Source of the DNA: Setophaga petechia
Taxonomy: Eukaryota; Chordata; Aves; Passeriformes; Parulidae
NCBI GenBank assembly: GCA_024362935.1
Contig: JANCRA010000011.1
Coordinates: 6,317,501-6,381,500, forward strand
Direction: 5' to 3'
Length of the DNA stretch: 64,000 nucleotides
Shown here: positions 1-12,100 of the stretch, in pieces
Layout of the letters: each line of letters starts with the position of its first letter
Numbering within the stretch: position 1 is the first letter of the stretch
Notes under the pieces: generated by a model
What the model saw: only the letters and a program-made list of their open reading frames with translations
What the model was told of the DNA's origin: nothing
The model's database searches: none
Position numbers and translations under genes: made by a program

Positions 1-3000
1 AAAATACCATGTCCAATTCCCTTGTGTGTTTTTGTATTTCCTTTCAAGCCTTCTGAGAGCCTACCAGTTCTGGAACTGTAATGAATCTTATATCTATTCC
101 CTTCATCTTATTCTTTAATGGCATAAAGCTTTACCCATAAATTGATGATTAAAAAAGTGAGAATAAAAGGTATCATCATCAAAAGATAATAGTTCCTGTC
201 TTTTATGGTTTTTCAGTCCTTAAATAATATATAAATTACTTATACATTAGTTTAAAAATAATCTAATTCTATAACTAATAAACAAGAATAAAACACACAT
301 TCCCTTAAAAATAAATACAATCCTACAGATTTTATGACATAAAGAAAGTATTTTGTATTTCTTTTACTCTTATTGTTTTCTCCTGATGCAATGTACCTTG
401 TACCATTCTCTTAACAAACTCTTCATTAAATTCCTTTGCAAATAGGTCTGTTAAGCTCATCTGCAATTGTGCTGGCATTTAGATTCAAGAGAGTGCTAAA
501 CAAATCAGGCTGCCTAGTGCTAAGCTTCCCAGACTTTGAATAGACATAAGAATAGTTTCAGCAACAGACTCTGAAACAGAGAATATGGCCCCAAGTGTGT
601 TAAAGATTAGTACTAATGCCAGAGGAGAAGATGGCTCCTGCTTCAAAGTATTTTTTAAGTAAGCTATTGCATAAGAGATAAAAAATAGAAGTAGGTACAG
701 TGCGTAGAAGTTAGATCAGGGAAACCAATGAGACTATGCTCATCCATATCATAGACACTGCTCCAGCCCATCAGACTTCCAACACAAAAAATACTGAAAG
801 ATTGTTTAAATTTCAGGAGAAAATTTCAATTTACTAGTAGATTGTACTAGATAGAAGTAGTAGATCTTTTATGAAGTCAAGGTAATAAATATGATTACGT
901 TTAACTACAACAGTTGCTGATATTGCCAACAAGTCAAGAAGACTTTCCCTTAGGTTAGGTGTGCCACAGGGATGGGTAGTCACCTTATGTTTGGTCTGTT
1001 GAAGCTTTAGAAATATGGCTGAATTGCAAGCTGAATTCTGCTGGCATTGCAGAAGGGAAGAACATCCCATCAATTCATCCTGAATGAAGGCTTTTGCTGT
1101 AAAGTGACAGATCATCAATATTTTATGAGGGGAAAAAACCCTCATAATTAATTGACTATTTTATTATAAAATACATTTTTTGAAAATCTAATATTTAATT
1201 GTGATATCGTGATAATTCTCTTTATCATAATTTATGGAGAAGAATTTGATTGCACATTTTTGCAGATGGGAGCTGCACATCTTGGCTGCCAAAAACCTTG
1301 TCTTCTAACACTGTACAAAATGTGGCAATTTTTTTTTCAAGTAAACTTTTAGTTTCTGGCATTAAAAATATGTTTATTAACAGATATGATTTTCTGTTTT
1401 GTTTTGGTATAAAAAATCTGGTTTGCAATTTGAGAAATAAAATTGTTAAGTAGATTAATTTACAATAGCATTATAGAAGAAAAGGAAAACTTATGCCTTT
1501 CAATCAAGCTACTAATTTTTGGTTAATTTTTTAGTAAATGCAACATGATTTTAAGGTTTGTCACCTTTTTAACATGAAGAAATGATAGCACATTTGTATT
1601 TTTTTCCTTCACCATAGACACATCATTCCATATGCTGGCTCTGATTTGTGGTTTTCAGAACATATAATCACCTTCTCTTCTTTCAAGTGAATGCAGTCAA
1701 CCTCTGTGTAGAAAAATGCTTTCACTCTTTTGGAAGATGCAATTGGCAAGTTTCATTATTTTGAAACTATAAGAGTACAGAATTGGAAATTAATGCTTTT
1801 AAGATAGGGGAGCTCAGGTTTATTATTTCTTTATCTATTAGTAAAAGTTTTTTTTAAATTGTATTTTAATTGCCCTGTCACTTCTCGTTTGAAGTGACAC
1901 AACCTTCTAATGTATATGTATAAAATGTTGCAAAACAAAACTTGTCATTTCCTGAGTAATGTGGCTTTTAGAATGTCTTTAAATAATGTGTTTTATACAC
2001 TTAAAAATCCATCCAAATAGAACAATCAATTCTGCTTATTGCTTTGGGAAACTTTATGTGTCTAGGCTTCAGATAAAGCTCAAGGAGATGAAGGTAGGAA
2101 TGGTTTTCTACCTGTATCTATTGTGTTTATTTGTTCTATTTCTTCTGGTCTAAGCTGAATAGACAGGACAAGCAAATAATCTAGACAAAAGATTTTCTTA
2201 ATTTCTCTGGTAGCCAGAAATTTGGATGAAATTTTTGTGCTGATACACTGTTTCAGATATGACTACTGGTGCGTGTATGCTCATTGAAACTGAAATTCTT
2301 GTCTGTTGCTCATTTCTGCAGTTTGTAGAATTAAACTTTACAGGAACAGCAATGCCACTAAAGTAGACTGGGATCATGTGGTTTGTGTCTCTAGTTAAAT
2401 CCTGGCTCCATGGTAGATCAACTGAGACCTCTGACATGGCAAAGTGCATCCAAACCATGGATGCTGGGACTCTGGAACTTCATCCCAGGACAGGTGGAGT
2501 CAGAAATCCCTGTATTCTGGTCTTGAAGGAGTCTATGGAGGTCTTTCTGAAAAGCACCAGAGTAACAACTGGAGAGAAGGGACATCAGGATCTCCAGGTC
2601 TCCAACCTGTCGCTGACCTGCTGGGACCTGTGGCTTCCAGAAGATGGCTTGGGAATGGGGGAACTGACATGATCATACATTATCTCAGTGCAGTGCAGAT
2701 CTGTCTGAAAATAGGGGATACTGAGGTGATCCAGGAAACTGGGGGAAATGCTTTGCCCTGCATCAATCTTTGTTAAACAATATAATTCTGACAAAGCATA
2801 CTGGGTTAAACAACATTTTCCCATGAAATGAATTTAATCAGAAAGTAGCTAATTAGCTACAGTTTTTAAATTAAAAAAAAACAAAACAACAAAACCTTTT
2901 GTGAAATGGAGAGCATCAGAATCCAGTCAATAAAACACATGCATTGTATTAGTGAACCCTGCAGCTCTCAACACTCAGGACAACAATGTTGAAATTCTGT

Positions 3001-3899
3001 AGATATCTGAATACATAATTCTTATCTAAATAGGTGGAATTTTCAAGTCAAAATCTGGCCTTGAAATTCCAGACACCTAGGACTTGGTGGTCCTGATGAG
3101 AATACTTGCTTTTGTAAACAGTAGGAGGAACATGCAGCTTAAATCTCCTTTATGAAGGCTAGAGCACTAAGGGACTCAGGTTTCTCCATCAAAAATGAGG
3201 AAGAGGTATATGTCTTCCAGAACTAGTTTCTCACAAAGGATTAGGAGCTAAATCAGGCCACAGAAAGATTTTTGACTTTACTTAGCAACCTTAACCCCAA
3301 ATACTTTCATGGAGCTGGCTATGGCTGCCAAAGTAGGAGGGTACTGACAGACTAAGAACTTAGGTTGCATGAGGCTTGGTTTCAATTCCTTTCTCTCCTG
3401 TTTGAATTTAATCATGGATTTCCCAAGATGACTTCTCAGATATAGTTTCAGCTTTTTCAGTACGCCCTGGCAAAACACAGAGCGAGCAAAGGAACACAGC
3501 TCTCCATGTAGGCGGCCATGGCCAAGAGGGGACATCAGGATTAGAATCAGCCTAGAATAAAATACTAGCAGTACTACCAGTATTCACCTGAGCAACAGTA
3601 AATTTAGAAATAAGGAGTGGAGCCTGTCTTCTCACTTTGTAACAATGATATAATCACTGAATACTTGATATAGTTAAGGGAAGGAGAAATACCACCGGTT
3701 TTATGGAGAGGCTGTTCTTCAGTACTTGTCATCTGGCAACATCTATTTATTGAATCATGCTCTGCAAGCGATGTGACCATGAGTCCAAGCAACTTGGCAG
3801 ATGTCAGGAAGTTTGCCTCTCCACTAAGAAGTGTAAGGGATTAGGAAGTCCTAGTGTATTCCAAAGTACCCTTAGAAGATCTGGAGCCATTTACCAGTG
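1..3899. other. AT-rich non-coding DNA, no recognised gene
   Basis: I see no coding exon and no repeat family I can name in this stretch. All open frames are short, and several begin at non-ATG codons. The segment around 2400-2700 is richer in G and C and holds overlapping frames of about 100 codons on both strands. None of these shows a recognisable domain, so I treat them as chance. Poly-T and poly-A runs of 8-10 bases are scattered through it. Confidence 0.6.
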
Positions 3900-4260
3900 A
3901 ACACTTTTGTCCACCTAGTCTTTTAGGTTGACAAATGGAGGATCTCCAAAGGATGAGCCAGGAGATTATGGACACATCAGCCTTATTCCAGTCCCTGGGA
4001 AAGTTATTAAATGAATCCTCATGGGGGCTATCATAGGTAAGATGAAGCCCAAGATTGGGAAAAACTTTTGGATTCACCAAAGGCAAATCTTGCTTGACAA
4101 ACCTGATTGCCTTCTGTGACAAATGAACCTGCTCAGTCAGTGTGGGGTGAACACTGTCTACCTGCATTTCGCCAAGGTTTTCAGTAGGGTTTCCCACAGC
4201 CTCCTCCTGGACAAACTGATGTGTTGTGGCCAGCCTCTGTCTTTCCATAGGGCTTTGAGT
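3900..4260 (+). mobile_element. Old CR1 LINE fragment (ORF2 reverse-transcriptase region)
   Basis: A degraded piece of the CR1 non-LTR retrotransposon, from the reverse-transcriptase part of ORF2. Translating the plus strand around 3950-4012 gives a peptide close to the CR1 block that precedes the RT fingers (PGDYGHISLIPVPGKVI). Around 4145-4220 a second block reads VNTVYLHFAKVFSRVSH, which aligns with RT motif A. The first catalytic aspartate of that motif is His here and the second is Ser, and stop codons interrupt the frame, so it is inactive. Both ends fade into unrecognised sequence, so the limits are approximate. An antisense frame of 135 codons over the same DNA is only its shadow. Confidence 0.7.
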
Positions 4261-5219
4261 TTGTTTTCTGAAAGCATTATATCCCTGTTCTGTACAACAT
4301 AAATACCTCTCTCTTTCATGAATTACAAACTTTTTCTATCCTTAGAGGATCAAAAGTGAGGCTTTTTAGCAATCCCAAGTGAGTTCTAGCACTATTTCCT
4401 TGAAAACAAACTTGTGGATGAGCAAAACCATATTGAAGACAGATTCATTTTCTGCATAAGTCCCTGGAGTCTATTGCCCAGGAACAAGGGTAATGTGTTC
4501 CTAAAAGCTTGTAGAACACTCATGTTTAATGCAATATTAATAGAATAGTTACTGCCTTCTGAAATATGAAAAATTAAAATCTGCATGTAGGGTGGTGAAT
4601 GCAAAAGCTATGTGAAAACCATGCAGTTCGCAATTGTTAAAGTTTCATGACAAAGAATTTAATTAGAGATTTAGCATAAAGTAAAATTCTTACAATAAAG
4701 GGGGAGTTAGATTTATCACTAAAGGGCATTTTATGATCCTCAACCACAATGTAGTAAAGTATCCATGTACAGTCAGAAAAAACTTATTGTGTGGAGATTT
4801 GGTTCCATTCATATATTCACATGTGTATTTTCAAAAAGCTGTTGAGAGATTATTGAAATAAATACTACATGAAAAATACATGTCAACCATTTCCAGTGAA
4901 TCTAAAACCTGAAAATATTGGAAATATTTATAATATGCTTACACAATAGAATTCTCAACATTTCTGCCTAAAATGAGAAGAATGTGCAAGTTCAAAAAGC
5001 ATACTGAACTTAATAACCATATGGAGTGGGCATTATGTGTTTAAGTGACAGCCTTTTTAAACTGGAAAAGAACATGACAGATTGATGGTAAGAAACTTAA
5101 CAGTTTTGAGCTGAAACATAGACTTCTTATTTGTCTTTCCATTCAAGAGATTGGGGTTCTGGGAGGCCACAGAATGTACTCAAGCTCTCTACAAAATAGG
5201 AAAACTTGGTATGGAGGGA
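4261..5219. other. AT-rich spacer between two CR1 remnants
   Basis: No gene or named repeat is visible. The distance and orientation would allow it to be decayed sequence joining the CR1 pieces on either side, but I could not trace homology through it. Confidence 0.5.
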
Positions 5220-6090
5220 TCCAGATGCATCTTTCCTTGATGCTTCATTAATATCTTGGAAGACAGAATGGAAAGAATTCTCATGAAATCTGCCCTCGAC
5301 CCTGATCTGTGACTGACGTGAGGATGCTGTAGAACTAGAAATCAGAATCTCCTAGCAACTAAAAGAATTATATGAAAAAAAAACCCAAAATGGAATTCAA
5401 TCCAAAGAAAATGAGGTCCAAACTTTAATTTTAGGAAAATGTCAATGACAATATCAGAAATGAGACTGATAAAGAAAGTAAATAATGCTGAGGAAAAGTA
5501 TCCATGGATCATCTCAAATCTAGTCTCTCCCTGGCCATGGGTTAATGGAACCAAGGTTCTGTCAAGAAGGCAGAGAAATAGGACAGGGCTCAAAGCATAT
5601 TAAATAGCCTCAGTACAGAGTGCAAGCCTGCTCTGGCCAGCACAGTTAGACTTCAGCTAGAGCTCTGTGTCCAAATGCATGTAAACAGAGAGTCCAACAC
5701 AAAGCATCCATGATGTGCTGAGATCTAACAAACATTACCTCTAATAAGCAGATGGAGGAACTGGGGTTGTCTAGTCTTGATAAAATAAGATTAAGTAGAA
5801 AAATTATTCTGGTTCACAAGTATTTAGAATGTCAGCAGCAGAAATTTTTTTCACAATATGCAATATTATATTAGACAGGATATAATAGCTATTAACCTAG
5901 CTGAATCAAGTTTAAAAAGCTTCTAAATTGCAAGATCAGTGAAGACTCATCTGGCTGAGAAGGGAAATATGGGGAATAGTCCACATTTTCTATTTTTAAG
6001 GACATCCATCAGGATTGATGTAGGCATAGCAAGTACTGCCCAGAAGTAGAAGGAAGGAATCTCCTGGGGTCCTGGGGTAATTTCCAGTTC
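5220..6090 (+). mobile_element. Ancient CR1 LINE remnant
   Basis: A strongly diverged CR1 3' half on the plus strand. The order of recognisable pieces is right for CR1: a stretch near 5240-5285 resembling the coding DNA around the RT catalytic motif; a stretch near 5605-5680 resembling the segment where the element usually reads as a cysteine- and tryptophan-containing block; and a stretch near 5750-5830 matching the conserved segment read as 'EELGLSSLDKIRLSRKI'. Many substitutions and small indels break every frame. The 3' tail is not clearly preserved. Boundaries are estimates from where similarity fades. Confidence 0.5.
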
Positions 6091-8622
6091 CAGTTATCAC
6101 ATAGATTTAGTTTAGGATTATTAAAAAGAGTCCACCCTTGGTTTTTGAAAGCCTGTGGTGTTTGAGACTTGCATTCTTAAATTTTCATGTTTAGTTTGAA
6201 ATTCTCTAGTGATAACAGATGCCTTGAAAATGGAGGGCTATAAGTAAAAAATATTGTATGAATTGTGATAAATTTCTATATACTGGTCAGCCTTTACTGG
6301 GTGGAAAAACAGTGCATACACTTTGGCTTTAGAAGCAAGATTCAATTCACATTCAGCCAATTAATTCACTTTAAGCAATAAGCTTTCTGAGGAAAGATCT
6401 AGTTTGAAGGAATGTCTGAAAAAGTAAGGAAAAAAGTTCAACTTAATTTCTATCCCTAAAGTCTTTTGTAAAAACAAAAGTAACTGTTTAGATGTGCATA
6501 CAAACAGAATTATTCCACCTTGACCCTTTTAGCTCCATATTGGAGACATTTCTGTCAGTTTATTTTCTCTAATGCAGACGATTAAGGTTATGGATACATA
6601 TGCAGATTTAATTGTGAAGAAGTTTCACAGAACAACTCTACCCAATATAAGAACTTCTGTGGTCTCTCTAAAGAAAAAGGCTCTTTCCTTAAAAGTACAA
6701 CTTAAAAGATTTGGAAGGGGAAAAAGAAGTATAATCCACTCAAATATTTCAGGTCTCTGGTATTTGCAGTTCTTAACACACCCTGCAAGAAATAAAAAGG
6801 AATTAATGCTGTGCATTTGCAGAGTGACCCTCTTTTTAACATGAAATGAGCAGATCAGCCTGCAGGGAGTGGTGATTATCCATGGATGAATTAGCTCCCC
6901 GAGCAGGTCTGAATCAAAATTCTGTCACAATTTAGGCATATACTAAATGTTTCAGTGAGATGTGGTGTGTATGTACCAATAGTACATCAGTATTTTTTCA
7001 GTTTTAGGCAAGAAAATACATCTGTGCTTCTGAACAAGATCATGTTAATTTCTGATGATTTTTTAGAAACTAGTTTAGATAACAGTCTCATTTTTACAGT
7101 GCTGGCTTCATGGGGAAAGAAGTTCATGAGTTTGATAAGGAAAATTATGTTGAGGTCTATGAGTTCATCTATGAGTCCATTTATGGAATACCTGTTCTTA
7201 TTAGTTGATTCATTTTATTCAAAAGAATTTCCAAGTCCTTGCCTACTAAAAAGGCTCTCAACATTTCACTGCCATTTAGAAATTTTATCCTGGCATCAAC
7301 CATTCTGATATGGGGAAATTTTATTCCCAATTTATAAAGAATGGATACTGACAGAAACAATGAATTTAATAGAGTAGGTCATTCATCCAAGATGACCCAT
7401 AAAAAGAGAGTCCATAGCAGAACACAGCACTGTAATGTACATGTTCCAGAGTCATTCTAGTTAGAACCCAAAATTTCTACACATGAACATGAGCAAAAGC
7501 ATTGCTAACTACGTGAATGGACAATATATTAACAAATGCAATTGGATTCTGACCTATGCTGTGATTAATGCAAATTGAAATGAAAAATTTAATATATATT
7601 GTGAGCATTTACATAATGTAAGAAATTAAACTCAATGAAGTTCGAAGGAGAAGCAGATTAAAGTTTTTCAAAGGTATTATTTAACATGCTTAGTATCTAA
7701 TGGGACCTACTCACTGTTGCAAGAAATAAAAACCAGGAAACGAGCAGGATTATAAAAATACTTATATGATAACGAAAGACAGTTACATTAGCTCAACAAA
7801 ATATATGTGTCTCCGCCTATGCAAATAAACTTCCTATTGACAGAATTTTGGGGAATCCCAGATCCCATATCTATACCCCAAGAGACTGTTTACAATTTTC
7901 CTGTATCTATGCCCCAAGGGATAGTGTGTTTGCAGTTGCATAAAAATTGGACTAGCTTTTGCAGCATACTCACTAGTGGATGGACACAGCCTGAAACAGA
8001 ATGCGATGGACCTCTGATGTGAACAGACACAGATCTTACTTCCACTTGGTGGCAGTGGTCCCACCTGGTAATCCACACCTAAGTTTTGCTGTTAATAAAG
8101 TCACCTTCTCTGGTACCCTTCGCTAGCCCCATATCACATTAGCTTTTTAAGAAAAAGACATCACTTTACAGATGTCACTTTTTCTAAATTTTCAGAATAA
8201 TACAGTAGGATACCACCTCCTGATAGATTTGGTACCTAATATAATGACATTCTTCTTTTCTGTTATTGAACATGCATGATCAAGATGAGCAAGAATTACA
8301 TGTGAGAAAATTTGAACTGGAAACAGTATTTTAGTTTAAGGCCTAACACATTCAAAATTTTATGTGGCCTGTCTTTCTTGCTTGATTCCCAATAATTCAT
8401 GTCAGATTGACATTTCAGATTGATGGCTGTTGAAAATATGGAACAAATTAGCAAGGCAGTATTTATATCTTTTTTCCCCCTAATTTCAGACTTTTTAATA
8501 TATATTTGTTATATTTGTCAATAACTCTTAATTGTCTTGTATCTTAAATACTGAGAAAGTCCTGAGAATTAAACAGTATCATTGCTATTGAACATAAAAA
8601 AGTACATTACATGTTGTGTAAT
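6091..8622. other. AT-rich non-coding DNA
   Basis: No gene or named transposable element was recognised. Open frames reach 117 codons (6955-7308) but have no domain or splice context. An imperfect 36-bp tandem duplication lies at about 7869-7940, where the motif 'ccccaag' and its flanks recur. Confidence 0.5.
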
Positions 8623-9146
8623 TGTCAGAGTTGGCGAGACAGTGTTCTTCCTGCATGGCAGTGGGCTGCCCAGCTAGACCTCCTCTTGAGTAGGGAAGGG
8701 GGTCCCTGTGCTTCTCAAGATAACTGCTCCAGTGTGAGAGACTCCTTATCACATCAGGTACTTAGTAAGTGAATTTTTATCCAGCATGCTGAAACTTTGA
8801 AATCGTAGCCAAGTGATATAAAGGATAAATAATTGTTTAGACTTAAACAGTAATTTACAAACATAAACAGTAGCTGACCTAGTCTGGAATGAAATCCAAA
8901 GCCAGACACCCCTCAGCTCTCCTCAGAGAGGTAGTTTAGGAAGAATTAGGGTCCTTTCTGAACCTCATAGCTCAATGGAAGGGTCTCCCTGAGAGTTTTG
9001 TCTGTCCCTGTCATCTATGCAGTAAATAACTGAGTGTACCTTGCCATCGAATCTTGTTTAAACACTGTTTCATTTACCACTGAACTTTTTAATATAATTT
9101 AGTTTACTGTCGCTTCTCTCTTGAAGGGAAATGCACATCTGCAACA
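8623..9146 (+). mobile_element. Probable old solo LTR, ERVL-like
   Basis: The segment opens with tgtcagagttgg and closes with tctgcaaca, the TG...CA ends expected of a long terminal repeat. In between it has LTR-like architecture: a TATA-type box (TATAAA, about 8817-8822) some 190 bases in, and a weak polyadenylation-like AAATAA near 9023. The GC-richer text at 8640-8760 and 8880-9060 stands out from the AT-rich surroundings and resembles avian ERVL-class LTRs that I recall. No matching short target duplication is evident at these ends (gtaat against gtttg). Either the limits are slightly wrong or the duplications have decayed. No internal viral genes are present. Confidence 0.42.
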
Positions 9147-12100
9147 GTTTGCTATGACAAGGAAGGCAGTTTTAAATGTTAGCGTGTTGTAAATATCCAT
9201 TGATCTTGTAGGTAGCAAAGAAAAAAAATCCTCCAAATTTTATCTGCAAAAAAAGAAAAGTGGAGAATGAGTCAACAATTTAAACTGAAACTCCATGAGA
9301 TATAGGAAATAATTAGAAAACATGGTCCCCACACTAGTGAGTCAATGTAATTACTTATAGGAGGTTGTGAGTTATGCTTTCTGCACACTCCTACCTTCAG
9401 ATCCACACTCTGATGCAGTGTCACTCATCCAAACATATTTCATCCTTCTCTATCATATAGGCCAACTTCTGCTTAATTCTCCACTGAAAAGGTTTAATGA
9501 GCGACCCACTTTATGACATTCCTCTGTAAGAATTCCCTTGAGTATATCTTTCTCAATATGTCCCAGATGGTTTAGTATCTGAACATGGTAGAAGTTGATG
9601 GGAGCAGATGTGACCTAAAACTTTCCAAATGAAATAAGTGGAGAAATACATTTTCATGTGTTTTTTATTTATTCTCTTGTTGGCTTACATAAACTAAATA
9701 GCAGTAGTTGCAGGTATTGCTTTGTGACTAAAGTAATTGGTAAATGATCTTCTGGAAAAGGAAAATGGTTAGGAAATTAGGTAGATTTCAGAATCCTTCA
9801 GTGTCTTCCCCTTTAATGTCTTACTGCTTAGAGACTGACTGTCTGCATCCTCCAGAAATGTAGGCAATGATACTCTTGTGATTAACCTGAATGTCTTTGC
9901 CACCACAGGCATCGCATGTCATCTGATATGCTAAACTTTCTTCTGAGCTCAGTCCTCTGTGGTGCACAGCCTCTGGCTTGCTCATGAGGGACTTTACATA
10001 GACCTGGGTGGGAGCAAACAGATCTCTTATGACAACATTTAAAAAACATGTGTTTTACTGCCTGAACAGTGTTGTGCCAGTAGCACAGGGACAGGTGCAT
10101 ATCCTACAGGCAAAGTGAGTCACCCACTTAACATCAGTGGTCTAAGGGCTCTCCACTGCTCACTATTGGGTGTGATTTATAGCTGCCTGCACTGTGCAGC
10201 AAAACAAGACTTGACTCCTAGAAGTACAGAGAAAAATGTCTATTAGCCTAATCCTTGAATTTTTAGACAGTTGTATTTAAAGAAATCCTACTGTTAACTG
10301 TGATGGTCATTGACATTCAACATCATATTTTTTTCCTTTTTTAAATAAAATGGATATTTTCTAGGAAATATATAAAGCTTTTTCTGACCTGCAGGTTGTG
10401 GATTGTTATTAAAAAATGGTTGGTATTTCTCAAAATGCTTATTTTAAAAATTCAGTGACTGAAATTACTTGTTTTAAAGATTAAGGCCAAGGTGTTTCTC
10501 TTTGCATAGTGTGATTTTTAAAGAAAAATCAATAAAATATCTAGTGGATCAGCACTTTTTTAACAGCAAATACTATGAATAAATCCTTAGCAGAATTAAA
10601 TTCTACTGTATTGGTGACACTTTTAATTCCATTATTAGATTGCTAGGGATATTAGCTGTTGAAGAAACTCAGTTCTAGCTCCCACAATTTGCTGGTAAAT
10701 GTGTCTTGACTGTAAGTGGCAAAATTGAAATACTTTCTCAGAAAAATAAACACCTTGAAGCATTGCGTGACCCACAGGAGCACTAGCAGGAGTTAGAGCT
10801 TTTCACCTCTATAGTGCTGCTGTGACTTCAAAAGGGCAGCTAAGAGCTGTTTGGAGAAAATTATTTTGGATGTATTGGTAGAGATTTAACAGTGGTTTGC
10901 AGTAATTTAAAATGGCTGTGTTGCTGTTGCTGACACATTGGGGGGGGGGGGAAAGATGCCATTTGGGCAGTTCCCCTACTTGGAGAACAAAAACTACTGT
11001 GGTATCCTTTCCTTTTGAGCTGACTGAACAGAAGACCTCATTGATCAGTTTGACTCACATTGTCTTTGCATTCTTTTCTCCAAAGAAGTGTGCACCTGGC
11101 CTTATAGCACTTGATAAGCTGTATTTTTATCACCCTAGTATAAATACAGTCCTGTCGAAGTTGTCAACATGTTTTACTGTGAAATTGTGAGCACTTAAGG
11201 GAAGGAAGCATATTTACACCTGTCATAAAAAAAATCCTGTCTTGCAAGTTTCCACCCATATCCAATCTTGTTGGGTATTCTGCCATAAGAAATCAACGAC
11301 TACAAGAAATTTTAATCATCAATCCAAGATTTAAGAGGTTGTGGATTGTTTTTGTTTTTAAGATTAATGGTAGATATAGGCAGATACTGAAAGTTAAGTA
11401 TCCTCTTGTTTGTCCCTATTTCTTCCTGAATTATCTGTCTACTCAAGATATACAAACTGAAAAAAATATTCCAGCGCAGAAGAGAGAGAGAGAGTGTCTT
11501 AGCACTACAACCACTATAGGATAAATTCTGGAGAAAGAGTGACAACCAAAGCTTTGGTCAGATTTTGAGGGATCAGGGGTAAAAAAATAAAAAGTCCAGA
11601 TGACTTGCTCCTATGTATATCACATGATGAAAATATCTTTAAGATATGGAAAATCAGTTTCCACTTTTAGTCCCCTGTTTGAAACTAAGCTATCTTGTAT
11701 TCTTTGCAGTTAAGGGATGTGGGCAGCTTTTTCAAAGAGCTGGGTCTTCTGACATTGTGTCCATTGTCTTCCCAACACCTTGATGCCATCAAGTGGTACC
11801 TGGATTTTGGGTCTATGGGGTCCCTGAGATGATACATTGGAACTTGCTAGTTCTGCCTATTGTACCATCTAAGCCTCAGCTAATAAGCAGGACTGAGATG
11901 CTACTTTTACTTAACTTTTTCATCACCAATTACAGAAAAAAAACTGCAGTAAAGAGATTATTTTTGTTTTTCAAGAAAGAAACTATTCTGTATTTTCAGT
12001 TGGTGAAAATTTCCAAGGACTGAGAACAAATTGTTTGCATTCCACTAAATGTCTCAAGATTTTCTCAGAAAAACAGAATTTGATGCTTCTAAACTTGCAA

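Noticed and set aside
2376..2824. A cluster of overlapping frames (98, 110 and 79 codons) on both strands
   Set aside because: Frames on both strands share the same GC-richer DNA and none shows a domain. A decayed repeat or chance is more likely.
3841..4248. A 135-codon minus-strand frame
   Set aside because: It is antisense to a CR1 reverse-transcriptase remnant on the plus strand.
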